In this document: piece after piece, positions 1 to 8,734 of the stretch
Layout of the letters: the number at the start of each line of letters is the position of its first letter
Numbering within the stretch: the stretch's first letter is position 1
Source: Pseudomonadota bacterium
GTDB lineage: Bacteria > Pseudomonadota > Gammaproteobacteria > Steroidobacterales > Steroidobacteraceae
Length of the DNA stretch: 64,000 nt
Direction of reading: 5' to 3'
Assembly (NCBI GenBank): GCA_023428645.1
Contig: JAEYXD010000215.1
Location: 1 to 64,000 of the forward strand
Made by a program: the position numbers and the translations under genes
The notes under the pieces: model-generated
Told to the model about the DNA's origin: nothing
Database searches by the model: none
The model's input: only the letters and a program-made list of their open reading frames with translations

Positions 1-397
1 CGCGGCGCGCCGCCGCATTCACGTGCACGGCGAGCACGCCGGGCAGCGCGCCGAGCGAACGCTCGATCAGCCAGACACAAGCGGCGCAGCGCACGCCGTC
101 GATCAATAACATCGTCTCGCGCCGCCCTTCGCCGAGATCGCGCGTGACGTGACTGGCAACGTCGGGACGATCCCAGGCGGCATGGTCGCTCGGCTGTAGC
201 ACGTCGTCGGGTCGCGATGCCGCTTGCGTACGCAGGCGGTAGTAGTCGCCGAGGCCGAGGTGCTCGATCCACTCCGCGGCGGCTCGGCAGCCCTGGCAGC
301 ACATCGAGCGCGGCACTCCGTCGATGCGCGCCTGAATGACCTCGTTCGCGGGCACGGGCTCGCCGCAATGCCAGCAGCCGGCCGCCCGGGTGTTCAT
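1..397 (-). CDS. ccoI: cbb3 oxidase assembly copper P-type ATPase CcoI/FixI, N-terminal part (cut by window start)
   Basis: The reading frame starts at ATG 397 on the minus strand and runs off the left edge, so only about 132 N-terminal residues are visible. The start has a cysteine-rich zinc-like segment (CWHCG near residue 8, then CCQGC near 38), followed by a heavy-metal-associated fold with the metal motif RCAACVWLIE near residues 110-120. This order is typical of CcoI/FixI, the inner-membrane copper exporter needed to load copper into cbb3 oxidase. The ATPase catalytic domains lie outside the window. The start overlaps the stop of the upstream FixH-like gene by four bases (ATGA), which supports the start and co-transcription with ccoNOQP. 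Confidence 0.88.
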   Translation of the reverse strand, partial: MNTRAAGCWHCGEPVPANEVIQARIDGVPRSMCCQGCRAAAEWIEHLGLGDYYRLRTQAASRPDDVLQPSDHAAWDRPDVASHVTRDLGEGRRETMLLIDGVRCAACVWLIERSLGALPGVLAVHVNAAARR

Positions 398-588
398 GGA
401 TCGCGCTCCGCCGAACGCGCCGTGGGCATCTTGAACACTTGCTCGCCGCTCACCGACACGGGCGGCTCCGAGTACTGCGCACCGAGAACGATCATGCCAA
501 TGCAGCCGGCGAGCGAGGCGCAGAAGATCGCCGCGCCGAGCCACAGAATCGGTTGTCGATACCAGTGTCCGCCGACGGCCTTGCTCAC
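394..588 (-). CDS. Very short FixH/CcoH-like membrane protein
   Basis: A 64-residue protein starting at a GTG codon two bases after the ccoP stop. It has a short cytoplasmic lead (GHWYRQPILW) and one transmembrane segment around residues 12-37, then about 25 polar residues. Position between ccoP and ccoI and the lead motif suggest a FixH (CcoH) equivalent, a cbb3 assembly factor. Usual FixH proteins are about 150-170 residues with a periplasmic beta domain, which is absent here. It could be a minimal or degenerate FixH, or an unrelated small subunit. The frame is held between two real genes with tight junctions, so I believe it is translated; the name is inference. Confidence 0.6.
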   Translation of the reverse strand: MSKAVGGHWYRQPILWLGAAIFCASLAGCIGMIVLGAQYSEPPVSVSGEQVFKMPTARSAERDP

Positions 589-590
589 GA

Positions 591-1505
591 TCAGCTTCCC
601 ACTGCGTCCGCGCGCTGACCTTGCGCGACGATCCACGCGGCGATCGCGCGCATTTCGTCCTCGCGGAGGCGCTGGCGCCACGCGGGCATCACGCCGGAGC
701 GGCCATTGCGGATCGAGGCCGCCACGCTCGTGAAATCTCCGCCGTACAGCCAGACATCGTCGGTCAGGTTGGGTGCGCCGAGCGCGGCGTTGCCGCGGCC
801 GTCGGCACCGTGACAACTGGCGCACAGCGTGTCGAAGCGAGCCTTGCCCGCGTCGACCCAGTCTGGCGGCGCATTCACACCAGCGCGGCTCAATACGTAT
901 GCGGTCACTTCGTTCACACCGTTGCGGCCGAGCGCGCCGCCCCACGCGGGCATGACGCCGTTGCGGCCATCACGAATGCTTGCGAGCAGCGTGTCGGGGT
1001 CGCCGCCGTACAGGGAGTCGCTGTCGATGAGATCCGGAGCGCCCACATTTTGATTGCCGCGCGCGTCGCTGCCGTGGCATGCCGCGCAGTTGTCGAGATA
1101 CAAGCGCTCACCCAGCGCGGCGCCGTGCGGATCGGCGGCAATCTGCTCGATACGCAGCGACCGCAGCAGCTCGAGCATGGTCGCGCGCTTCGCGTCGTTC
1201 GCGGCGACGTCGCGCTGCCATTCCCCGGCCGAGGTCCAGCCCAGGGCGCCTTTCGCGCCGCCGAAGCCCGGATACAACGTGAGATAGCCGAGGCCGATGG
1301 CGAACGTCACGAGCGACAGCACGACCCACCAGCGCGGCAGCTTGCGCACGCCTTCGCGCAGAACGCCGTGCGCCCAGACGTGGCCGGTCGTGCCATCGGC
1401 CTGCGTCGGGATCTTGATCCGCAGCGCCAGCAGGAACAGCAGGAGCGTGATGCCCAGATTGAGCACCACGAGGAACTTCACCCAGCCCGACCAGAAGCCG
1501 CTCAT
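591..1505 (-). CDS. ccoP: cbb3-type cytochrome c oxidase subunit III, dihaem CcoP
   Basis: 304 residues. The N-terminus has a membrane segment near residues 8-28 and a second near 60-80, followed by two cytochrome c domains, each with a haem-binding CxxCH motif (CAACH and CASCH) and a VMPAW methionine-ligand motif. This is the dihaem electron-entry subunit of the cbb3 oxidase, on the periplasmic side of the inner membrane. It overlaps the ccoQ stop by four bases and is followed after two bases by the FixH-like gene, so it sits inside the ccoNOQP operon. Length is normal for the family. Confidence 0.96.
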   Translation of the reverse strand: MSGFWSGWVKFLVVLNLGITLLLFLLALRIKIPTQADGTTGHVWAHGVLREGVRKLPRWWVVLSLVTFAIGLGYLTLYPGFGGAKGALGWTSAGEWQRDVAANDAKRATMLELLRSLRIEQIAADPHGAALGERLYLDNCAACHGSDARGNQNVGAPDLIDSDSLYGGDPDTLLASIRDGRNGVMPAWGGALGRNGVNEVTAYVLSRAGVNAPPDWVDAGKARFDTLCASCHGADGRGNAALGAPNLTDDVWLYGGDFTSVAASIRNGRSGVMPAWRQRLREDEMRAIAAWIVAQGQRADAVGS

Positions 1506-1681
1506 TGCAATCCACCTTCTTCGACGGCCGGCCGCGCCGCGTCATCGTGCATCGGCAGTCGCGCGAGTCCGTCGAACTTACCTTTGTGAAACGGCAGCCA
1601 TGCCCAGATCCAGATGCCGACGAACGCGAACATGAGCACGAGAATGAGCACGCCGACCCCATGAGCCCACAGTGCACTCAT
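1502..1681 (-). CDS. ccoQ: cbb3-type oxidase small subunit CcoQ
   Basis: A 59-residue protein with one transmembrane helix (roughly residues 8-30) and a charged cytoplasmic tail. CcoQ proteins stabilise the cbb3 complex and are poorly conserved, so the call rests on size, the single helix and exact position between ccoO and ccoP. The start ATG at 1681 overlaps the ccoO stop by four bases and its own stop overlaps the ccoP start by four bases, which means translational coupling on both sides. Confidence 0.87.
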   Translation of the reverse strand: MSALWAHGVGVLILVLMFAFVGIWIWAWLPFHKGKFDGLARLPMHDDAARPAVEEGGLQ

Positions 1682-2313
1682 TGCGCGGCATCCTTCGCAG
1701 GCACGTTCTTCACGCCAAGCCCTTGCAGATAGGCGACGAGCGCATCGAGCTCGGTCTTGTTCGCGACGGCCGCGGGCGCGCCGTCGATGTCGGCGTCGGT
1801 GTACGGATCGCCGAGGAAGCGCAGCGTCCGCATGCGTGCCTGGATGTCCTCGCCGTCGAGCGCTGCGTGCTCGAGCCACGGATAGCCGGGCATGTTCGAT
1901 TCCGGCACGAGCTCGCGCGGCCGGAGCAAGTGCAGCCGTTGCCACTCGTCGGAATACTTGCCGCCCACGCGCGCGAGGTCCGGTCCCGTACGCTTCGAGC
2001 CCCATTGGAACGGTCGGTCGTACACCGATTCGCTCGCGACGGAATAATCGCCGTAGCGCTGCGTCTCGAAGCGCAGCGTACGAATCATCTGCGAGTGGCA
2101 GTTGTGACAGCCTTCGCGCACGTACACATCCTTGCCCGCGAGGCGTAGCGCGTCGTACGGCTTGAAGCCCGGCGCGGGCTCGACCGTGTGCGCCTTGATG
2201 AACAGCGGTGTGATCTCGGCGAGGCCGCCGAGCGACACCATGACCGCGATCAGCACACCGAGCAGGCCCGCGTGTTTCTCGATTTTTTCGAAGTGTTCGT
2301 AACGTAGCGCCAT
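1678..2313 (-). CDS. ccoO: cbb3-type cytochrome c oxidase subunit II, monohaem CcoO
   Basis: 211 residues. An N-terminal membrane anchor lies near residues 16-40, then a periplasmic cytochrome c domain with one CHNCH haem motif near residue 70 and the ESNMPGYPW segment that supplies the methionine ligand. It passes electrons from CcoP to the catalytic subunit CcoN. It starts seven bases after the ccoN stop and overlaps ccoQ by four bases. Length is normal. Confidence 0.96.
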   Translation of the reverse strand: MALRYEHFEKIEKHAGLLGVLIAVMVSLGGLAEITPLFIKAHTVEPAPGFKPYDALRLAGKDVYVREGCHNCHSQMIRTLRFETQRYGDYSVASESVYDRPFQWGSKRTGPDLARVGGKYSDEWQRLHLLRPRELVPESNMPGYPWLEHAALDGEDIQARMRTLRFLGDPYTDADIDGAPAAVANKTELDALVAYLQGLGVKNVPAKDAAQ

Positions 2314-2320
2314 GATGTCT

Positions 2321-3799
2321 TCAACCTCGTGCCGGCAGCGGCGCGGGGAATTGGTTCTCGGCCGGCTCCGGAATCACTTCCGGGATCGGTACCAGGATCG
2401 GCTTGATGAGCTTGGCGCGCGCGGCGGCGGCGGTGTGCCACAGGTTCCACGCCATCACGACCATGCCGCCGAGCACGAGCACGCCGCCCAGCAGCCGGAT
2501 CGCGTAATACGGTTTCACCGCGATGACGCTCGCGAGGAAGCTGTAGGTGAGCGAGCCGTCCGGATTCGTCGCGCGCCACATGAGCCCCTCGGTCATGCCG
2601 GCCGCCCACATCGAGACGACGTAGAGCAGCAAGCCGGCCGTGTGCATCCAGAAGTGCAGCTCCATCGCGCCTCGCGAATGCATCGCGGGTCGATCGAGCG
2701 CGCGCGGCGCCATCGCGTACAGCGAGCCGATCGTGATCATCGCGACCCAGCCGATCGAGCCCGAATGCACGTGCGCGACGGTCCAGTCGGTGTAGTGGGA
2801 GAGCGAGTTCGCGGACTTGATCGCGAGCATCGAGCCTTCGAACGTCGAGGCGGCGTAGAAGACGAGCGCCAGCACCATGAATTTCGCTGCCGGGTCCGTC
2901 TTGAGCTTGTCCCACGAGCCGTTGAACGTGAGCAGGCCGTTCGCCGCGGAGCCGAGGCTCGGCATCAACAGCACGAGCGAGAACGCCATGCCGACGGACT
3001 GCACCCAGTCCGGCAGCGCGCTGTACAGCAGGTGATGCGAGCCCGCCCACATGTACACCGAGATCAGCGCCCAGAAATTCACGATGGAGAATCGATAGCT
3101 CCACAAGGGCTGCTGCGCCTGGCGCGGCACGAAGTAGTACATCATTCCGAGGAAGCCCGCGGTCAGGAAGAACGCGACGGCGTTGTGGCCGTACCACCAT
3201 TGCACCATCGCATCGACGACGCCTGCGTAGATCGGATACGACTTGAACAGCGAAACCGGCACCGCGAGATTGTTGACGATGTGCAGCAGCCCGACCGCGA
3301 TGATGAACGCGCCGTAGTACCAGTTCGCGACGTAGATGTGCCGGATGCGCCGGCGCGCGAGCGTCGCGAAGAAGACGATGCCGAATGACACCCAGACGAC
3401 GGCGATCAGCAGATCGATGAACCATTCTGGTTCGGCGTATTCCTTCTGCTGCGTGATGCCGAAAGGCATCGTCGCCATCGCGAGCAGCACCGCGGCCTGC
3501 CAACCCCAGAACGTGAACATCGCGAGCCGGCCGAACGCGAGCCGCGTATGGCCCGTGCGCTGCGCGACGTAGTAGCACGTACCCATCAGCGCCGAGCCGC
3601 CGAAGGCGAAGATCACGCCGAAGGTGTGGTTGGCGCGAATGCGGCTGAACGTCAGCCACGAAACATCGAAATTCAGCGCGGGCCAGGCGAGCTGCGCGGC
3701 CGCGAGCACGCCGATCGCCATGCCGACGATGCCCCAGACGGCGGCGGCGAGCAGGAAGAGTCGAACGACGTGGTCATTGTAGGTTTCTGTTCGCGGCAT
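2321..3799 (-). CDS. ccoN: cbb3-type cytochrome c oxidase catalytic subunit I, CcoN
   Basis: 492 residues from ATG 3799 (MPRTETYND). The frame stays open 57 bases further upstream, but that extension is arginine-rich and unlike the family, so I chose the inner start. About twelve membrane helices are present. Haem and copper ligand regions are visible: [13 protein letters not shown] near the N-terminus, [11 protein letters not shown] for copper B, GSHHLLY, and [10 protein letters not shown] for haem b/b3. It reduces oxygen at low tension and pumps protons. It heads the ccoNOQP operon. The 207-bp gap upstream (3800-4006) must carry its promoter; I found no clear FNR/ANR box (TTGA-N6-TCAA) there. 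Confidence 0.96.
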   Translation of the reverse strand: MPRTETYNDHVVRLFLLAAAVWGIVGMAIGVLAAAQLAWPALNFDVSWLTFSRIRANHTFGVIFAFGGSALMGTCYYVAQRTGHTRLAFGRLAMFTFWGWQAAVLLAMATMPFGITQQKEYAEPEWFIDLLIAVVWVSFGIVFFATLARRRIRHIYVANWYYGAFIIAVGLLHIVNNLAVPVSLFKSYPIYAGVVDAMVQWWYGHNAVAFFLTAGFLGMMYYFVPRQAQQPLWSYRFSIVNFWALISVYMWAGSHHLLYSALPDWVQSVGMAFSLVLLMPSLGSAANGLLTFNGSWDKLKTDPAAKFMVLALVFYAASTFEGSMLAIKSANSLSHYTDWTVAHVHSGSIGWVAMITIGSLYAMAPRALDRPAMHSRGAMELHFWMHTAGLLLYVVSMWAAGMTEGLMWRATNPDGSLTYSFLASVIAVKPYYAIRLLGGVLVLGGMVVMAWNLWHTAAAARAKLIKPILVPIPEVIPEPAENQFPAPLPARG

Positions 3800-4006
3800 G
3801 ATCGGCGAGCGTGGTTGCTTGTGCGCTGCGAACGTTACGCAATGGGTGCGCTGCACTCATTAAGGGGAGTCCCGCAATGGATGCGCGGTAGCACGAGTGG
3901 GCGGGCCCGTCATGCGGGCGCGAGCGTCAGCAACGTGAGCTTGCGCACGCCCGGAGCATGAGGCGAAGGATGAAGGAGCGCCGCCCGCTTGCGGCCGCCG
4001 CCGCGC

Positions 4007-5377
4007 TCAGATCGCGCGGGAGAACGCGGCTGCCGTCTGCGGCTGCAGATAAGCGTCGAACACCATGGCGATGTTGCGCACCAGGAAGCGCCCGCGCTCG
4101 GCGACGCGAATGCCATCCGCGTCGACCGCGACGAGCCCGTCCGCCTGCAGGCTCGCGAGCCGCGAGAGCTCGCTCGCGAAGTACTCGGAGAACTCGATGC
4201 AATGCTGCTGGTCGATCGTCGCGAAATCGACGTGACCGCGGCACATGAGCGCCTGGATCACGTCGCGGCGCACGCGGTCGTCGCTCGTGAGCGTCAGCCC
4301 GCGGGCAATCGCGAGCTGCCGACGGTCGATGCGCTCGTGGTACTCGCGCAGGGTCTTCACGTTCTGCGCGTATGCCGCGCCGATCTTGCCGATCGAGCTC
4401 ACGCCGAGACCGATCAGATCGCAATCCGGCTGCGACGAGTAGCCTTGGAAATTCCGGTGCAGCGTGCCCTCGAGCAGTGCTTTCGCGAGCGGATCGCTCG
4501 GCAGGGCGAAATGATCCATGCCGATGTACATATATCCGGCCGCCGTGAGCCGCTCGACCGTGAGACGCAGCAGCTCCAGCCGCTCGCTCGCCGTCGGCAG
4601 CTCGGCCGCATCGATGCGCCGCTGCGGTTTGAACAGCCGCGGCATGTGCGCGTATCCGTAGGCCGCGATCCGCGTCGGCTGCAACTCGATCACCGTATCG
4701 AGCGTCCGCGCAAAGCTCGCGGACGTCTGGCGCGGCAAGCCGTAGATGAGATCGAAATTGATCGCGTCGATGCCGCTGTCGCGCGCGCTCGCGACGATGT
4801 CGCGCGTCTGCTCGACGCTCTGCACCCGATTGACCGCGAGCTGCACCGCTCGATCGAAATCCTGAATACCGAGGCTGATCCGATTGCAGCCCAGTTTCGC
4901 GAGCGCGGCGATCGTCGCGGCGCTCACCGTCCGCGGATCGATCTCGATCGAGGTTTCACGCTGGCCCGGCGGCGCGAACACGAATTCGCGCTCGAGCTGC
5001 CGCAGGATCGCCTGCAGCTGCGCAACGGCGAGAAACGTGGGCGTGCCGCCGCCGAAATGGATCTGCTCGACGCGCCGCGAGTGCTGGAACAGGGCGCCTT
5101 GCAGCTCGATCTCCTGTATGAGCGCGGCGACGTAGCGTTCGCCTTCGGCGGTGCTGCGCGTGATCACCTTGTTGCAGCCGCAGTAGAAGCATGGGCTCGC
5201 GCAGAAGGGCACGTGCACGTAGATCGACAGCGGCGTCGCGGACTCGTTGCTGAGCAGCGCCGCCTTGCGATACTCGCCGATATCGAACCCCGCATGGAAC
5301 TGCGGTGCCGTCGGATAGGACGTGTAGCGCGGGCCGTTGCCGTCGTAGCGGCGGATCAACTCTGGATCGAAGTGCAC
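4007..5377 (-). CDS. hemN: Oxygen-independent coproporphyrinogen III dehydrogenase HemN (radical SAM)
   Basis: 456 residues. Near residues 55-72 it has the HemN signature HVPFCASPCFYCGCNK, with the CxxxCxxC cysteines of the radical-SAM 4Fe-4S cluster, followed by FGGGTPTFL. It makes protoporphyrinogen IX without oxygen, so haem can be produced for the cbb3 oxidase in microaerobic conditions. The frame opens with GTG at 5377, directly before HFDPELIRRYDGNGPRYTSY, the usual family N-terminus; no strong ribosome site is visible. It follows fixJ after 20 bases and precedes ccoN, a common linkage. Length is normal. Confidence 0.96.
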   Translation of the reverse strand: MHFDPELIRRYDGNGPRYTSYPTAPQFHAGFDIGEYRKAALLSNESATPLSIYVHVPFCASPCFYCGCNKVITRSTAEGERYVAALIQEIELQGALFQHSRRVEQIHFGGGTPTFLAVAQLQAILRQLEREFVFAPPGQRETSIEIDPRTVSAATIAALAKLGCNRISLGIQDFDRAVQLAVNRVQSVEQTRDIVASARDSGIDAINFDLIYGLPRQTSASFARTLDTVIELQPTRIAAYGYAHMPRLFKPQRRIDAAELPTASERLELLRLTVERLTAAGYMYIGMDHFALPSDPLAKALLEGTLHRNFQGYSSQPDCDLIGLGVSSIGKIGAAYAQNVKTLREYHERIDRRQLAIARGLTLTSDDRVRRDVIQALMCRGHVDFATIDQQHCIEFSEYFASELSRLASLQADGLVAVDADGIRVAERGRFLVRNIAMVFDAYLQPQTAAAFSRAI

Positions 5378-5397
5378 GTCGCGGTGTCCGGCGGGAG

Positions 5398-6033
5398 CTA
5401 GTGCTCGTTGACCGTGAGATGCATCTTCACCAGATGCGCGACGGAGCGTGCGCCCATCTTCTCCATGACGTTCGCGCGATGGATCTCGACGGTGCGCTCG
5501 CTCAAGCCGAGATCGATCGCGATCACCTTGTTCGCCTTGCCCTCGACGATCAGGTCGAGCACCTCGCGTTCGCGCGGGGAGAGCGATTCCACCCGGCGCC
5601 GCAGCTCGGCGTGCTTGTCGATCGCCGCACGATTTTCCGCATCTTGTTTCAAGGCGGTGTTGATGCGATCGAGCAGGTCCTGGTCGCGGAAGGGTTTCGT
5701 CAAGAAGTCGAGCGCGCCGTCCTTCATCGCCTGGACGGCCATCGGAATGTCGCCGTGCCCGGTGATGAAGATCACGGGCAGGATCGCGCCGGCGCGGTTC
5801 AACTGCTGCTGCACTTCGAGGCCGCTCATCTCGGGCATGCGAATGTCGAGCACGAGGCAGCCGTGCACGTTTGGATCGTGTTTCGCGAGGAAGTCGCTCG
5901 GTCGCGCGAACACGATCGGGTTGTAGCCGACCGTGCGCAGCAGCAGCGCGACCGCCTGGCGCATGCTGTCGTCGTCGTCGACCACGTAAATCGTCGGTGC
6001 CTTGGTCTTGGTCGTCTTGTTCGGTTCGTTCAT
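5398..6033 (-). CDS. fixJ: FixJ-like two-component response regulator
   Basis: 211 residues from ATG 6033. Residues 14-125 form a receiver domain with the acidic pocket VVDDDDSMR, the phosphorylated aspartate in LVLDIRMPEMSG and the lysine in FLTKPF. Residues 145-205 form a LuxR/GerE helix-turn-helix (LSPREREVLDLIVEGKANK). This is the FixJ/NarL architecture. It sits between a FixL-like kinase (gap seven bases) and hemN, so it most likely activates the hemN/cco genes at low oxygen. The frame extends further upstream, but into the kinase gene, so the inner ATG is preferred. Confidence 0.93.
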   Translation of the reverse strand: MNEPNKTTKTKAPTIYVVDDDDSMRQAVALLLRTVGYNPIVFARPSDFLAKHDPNVHGCLVLDIRMPEMSGLEVQQQLNRAGAILPVIFITGHGDIPMAVQAMKDGALDFLTKPFRDQDLLDRINTALKQDAENRAAIDKHAELRRRVESLSPREREVLDLIVEGKANKVIAIDLGLSERTVEIHRANVMEKMGARSVAHLVKMHLTVNEH

Positions 6034-6040
6034 GGAGGTC

Positions 6041-6814
6041 TCAAGCGGCCGGCAAGCGAAACCAGAAGCGGGCGCCGCCGGTGGGCGCGGCATCGAAGCC
6101 GATCGTGCCTTCGTGGGCTTGAACGATCGCCCGCGCGGACGCAAGGCCGAGCCCGGTCCCCTCGGGCTTCGTCGTGAAGAAGGGATGAAAGATCTGCGCG
6201 CGCTGTTCGGCGCGAATGCCCGTGCCCGAGTCGATGACGCCGATCTCTACCCCATAGCGATCGCCCCTGATGTCGATCGATACGGCAGCCGGGGTCGCGG
6301 CGGGGTTCGCGCGCGTGGCATCGATCGCGTTCTGTGCCAGCGTATACAGCACGTGCTGGATGCGCAGACGATCGATCGCGACCGGCGCGAGCGGGCCTTG
6401 GACATGCACCGTGAGCGTGATCCCGGCTTCGCTCGCGAGCGCCTCGAGCGCGGGCGTGAGCTCGCGAACGACCTCGTCGATGGCCGTGGGCACCTTCACG
6501 AGATTGTCGCGATTGAACAGGCGCCGCATGCGACGGATGCCTTCCGCGGCGGCCAAGGCTTCCTTGCTGATGAGCTGAAACACCTCGCGTGCGCTTGCGA
6601 GCGATGCGTTCGGCTGATTCACGATGCGCTCGCCGGCCTGCGCGAAGGTCGTGATCGCGCCGAGCGGCTGGTTGAGCTCGTGCGCGATGCCGCTCGCCAT
6701 CTCCTCGAGGGCCGAGCAACGGGAAATCGCCATGAGCTGATCGAGCAGCGGGGGCCTCGCGGCGCCCGGCCCGGTTTCGGTCGGCTGTCCCGTTCGCATC
6801 GATACGCTCGTCAT
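6041..6814 (-). CDS. FixL-like sensor histidine kinase without PAS sensor domain
   Basis: About 257 residues. It has a HisKA dimerisation domain with the phospho-acceptor histidine in GIAHELNQPL (near residue 45), then a full HATPase domain with the N box (AQNAIDA), DSGTGI and GTGLGLA. It is the obvious partner of the adjacent FixJ. True FixL carries one or two PAS domains, one binding haem, ahead of the kinase core. Here only about 30 residues precede the H-box, so no haem sensor is encoded. The start is ATG 6814; a GTG at 6823 is an alternative, and neither recovers a sensor domain. The signal must come from elsewhere or through a partner. Confidence 0.88.
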   Translation of the reverse strand: MTSVSMRTGQPTETGPGAARPPLLDQLMAISRCSALEEMASGIAHELNQPLGAITTFAQAGERIVNQPNASLASAREVFQLISKEALAAAEGIRRMRRLFNRDNLVKVPTAIDEVVRELTPALEALASEAGITLTVHVQGPLAPVAIDRLRIQHVLYTLAQNAIDATRANPAATPAAVSIDIRGDRYGVEIGVIDSGTGIRAEQRAQIFHPFFTTKPEGTGLGLASARAIVQAHEGTIGFDAAPTGGARFWFRLPAA

Positions 6815-7046
6815 CTCATCCACAACATTGCCCTTTGGATACGGCGCTCCGCAGAGAGCCGGTCGTTGTTGCAGGTTGCCTCATGACAGCGTCCCCCGCA
6901 CTTGCGACAACCCCGCAGTCCCCTGTGCCCGCCACGTAGACCAGGTGTCGCGGAGGGCGCGGTCGGACGTCCGGTCGCCTGACGCGCCGTGCTACGCTCG
7001 CGGCGGCGGCTCGAGCGGCGTCCGATCGTCGCGGCCAGCAAGCGAC

Positions 7047-8597
7047 ATGATGGACGAGTTTTCCGAGATCACCCAGCACCTGCTGCGCTTCTCTCCCGAT
7101 GCCCTCATCGTCATCGACGATCGAGGCGTGATTCGGTTCGCGAACGATACGACGGCCGAGGTGTTCGGTTACGCGCCGGAGCGCCTGCTCGGCCAGACCG
7201 TGGAGATGCTCGTGCCCGAGCGATTCCGCTCGCGGCACGCACGCCACGTCTCCGGGTTCGTGCGCGAGCCGCGCAGCCGCGAAATGGGCACGCGCATCGC
7301 GGATCTGTACGCGCTGCGCGCGGACGGCTCGGAGTTCGCGGCGGGCATTCGCCTGGCGCCGTTTCGAATCAAGGACAAGGTGTTCATCGCCGCCGCGATT
7401 CGCGACACGACCGAGCGCCACAGCATCAACGCGGAGCTCGTGCAGGCGCGCGAGGAGGCCGTGCGCGCCGATCGCGCCAAGAGCCGCTTTCTTGCCACCG
7501 CGAGCCACGATCTGCGGCAGCCGCTGCAGACGATCAAGCTCTTGAATGCCGCGATGATGCGGCTCGCGGGCGACGCGGAGATCGCGCAGCTCCTCAAGCA
7601 TCAACAGCAGGCCATCGAGAGCACGGCGCGCCTGCTCAACGCCTTGCTCGACATCAGCCGGCTCGAATCGGGATCCGTCGAGCCGCAGATCGCGCGCGTG
7701 TACTTGCCGGAGCTGCTCGACGGTCTCACCGCGGAGTTCGGCTCGATCGCGGCCGCGCGCGGACTGGATTTGATCGTGCGCCCGCTGCCCGTCACGCTGC
7801 TCACGGATCGGGTGCTGTTCACGCAGCTGTTACAGAATCTGCTCGGCAACGCGCTCAAGTACACGGACCGGGGCTCCGTGACGGTCGATTGCACGATGGC
7901 GGACGGCGTGCTCGTCATCGCCATTCGCGACACCGGCATCGGCATTCCCCCGGACAAGCTGGAGCGCATCTTCGACGAGTACTATCAGGTCGACACGCAT
8001 GGGACGAAGCGTCTTGGCGTCGGTCTGGGCCTTGCGATCGTGAAGGAAGTGGCGCGGCTGCTGCAGGTCCGGATCAAGATTTCCTCGACGGTCGGCCAGA
8101 GCACCGAGGCGACCGTGACGATCCCGAGCGAGCTCATCGCGGCGGCTCCCGTCGCGACGCCGGCGACGCAAGCGCAGGTGACCGCGTCCGCGGCCGCACC
8201 GAAGACGCGCATCGTTCTCGTGGAAGACAACGACGGCGTACGCATGGCGACGGAGCTGTTCCTGAAGCTCGAAGGCTACGAGGTGCGCAGCGCCGGCTCG
8301 TTCGCGGAGGCGGAGCGGTTGCTGGAAACCTTGTCGTGCCAGGACGTCATCGTTGCCGACTATCATCTCGATTCCGCGCACACCGGGCTCGATGTCCTCG
8401 CGCTCGCCCGCCGCCAGCACAGCCAGGACGTGCCGGGCATCATCTTGAGCGGTGATCTGCCGTCGCTGATGCGAACGCTGTCGACACCGGTTCCCGTGAC
8501 GCGGTTCTTGAGCAAGCCCGTCGATACCGACGCGCTTTTACAGGCGATCAAGGAGCTGAGCGCTCGCTCGCTCGAGGCGCGGGAACCTAGTCGGTGA
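7047..8597 (+). CDS. PAS-domain hybrid histidine kinase with C-terminal receiver
   Basis: 517 residues from ATG 7047; the frame is open upstream but that stretch is not protein-like. Order of domains: PAS (about 8-120, with VIDDRGVIRFANDTTAEVFGY), short coiled linker, HisKA with His154 in ATASHDLRQPL, HATPase (about 265-380, with DTGIGIP and GVGLGLAIV), then a receiver (about 390-505) with Asp438 in IVADYHLD and the lysine in RFLSKP. No membrane segment, so a cytoplasmic sensor. The PAS domain shows no residue I can assign with certainty to haem or flavin. It is divergent from the FixL-like gene and may feed the FixJ system; that link is inference. Confidence 0.92.
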   Translation: MMDEFSEITQHLLRFSPDALIVIDDRGVIRFANDTTAEVFGYAPERLLGQTVEMLVPERFRSRHARHVSGFVREPRSREMGTRIADLYALRADGSEFAAGIRLAPFRIKDKVFIAAAIRDTTERHSINAELVQAREEAVRADRAKSRFLATASHDLRQPLQTIKLLNAAMMRLAGDAEIAQLLKHQQQAIESTARLLNALLDISRLESGSVEPQIARVYLPELLDGLTAEFGSIAAARGLDLIVRPLPVTLLTDRVLFTQLLQNLLGNALKYTDRGSVTVDCTMADGVLVIAIRDTGIGIPPDKLERIFDEYYQVDTHGTKRLGVGLGLAIVKEVARLLQVRIKISSTVGQSTEATVTIPSELIAAAPVATPATQAQVTASAAAPKTRIVLVEDNDGVRMATELFLKLEGYEVRSAGSFAEAERLLETLSCQDVIVADYHLDSAHTGLDVLALARRQHSQDVPGIILSGDLPSLMRTLSTPVPVTRFLSKPVDTDALLQAIKELSARSLEAREPSR

Positions 8598-8604
8598 GCC
8601 GCGC

Positions 8605-8619
8605 AACCGCGTGGCGGTT
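8605..8619. terminator. Short hairpin just after the hybrid kinase gene
   Basis: A perfect 6-bp stem (AACCGC / GCGGTT) around a 3-base loop lies 8-22 bases after the stop codon. No T-run follows, so its role as a terminator is weak. Confidence 0.25.
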
Positions 8620-8734
8620 ACGCGATTCCCACATGCGAGCGCCGCGTCATAACCCCTTATAGTCCTTGCCGAGACGTGGAGGGTGGGGGCTGCTTGCACG
8701 AACGATCGCGCCAGCAGCGATGTGCGGAGGGGAC

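Noticed and set aside
3800..4006. FNR/ANR box expected before ccoN
   Set aside because: No TTGA-N6-TCAA match was found in the gap. Control through FixJ is more likely.
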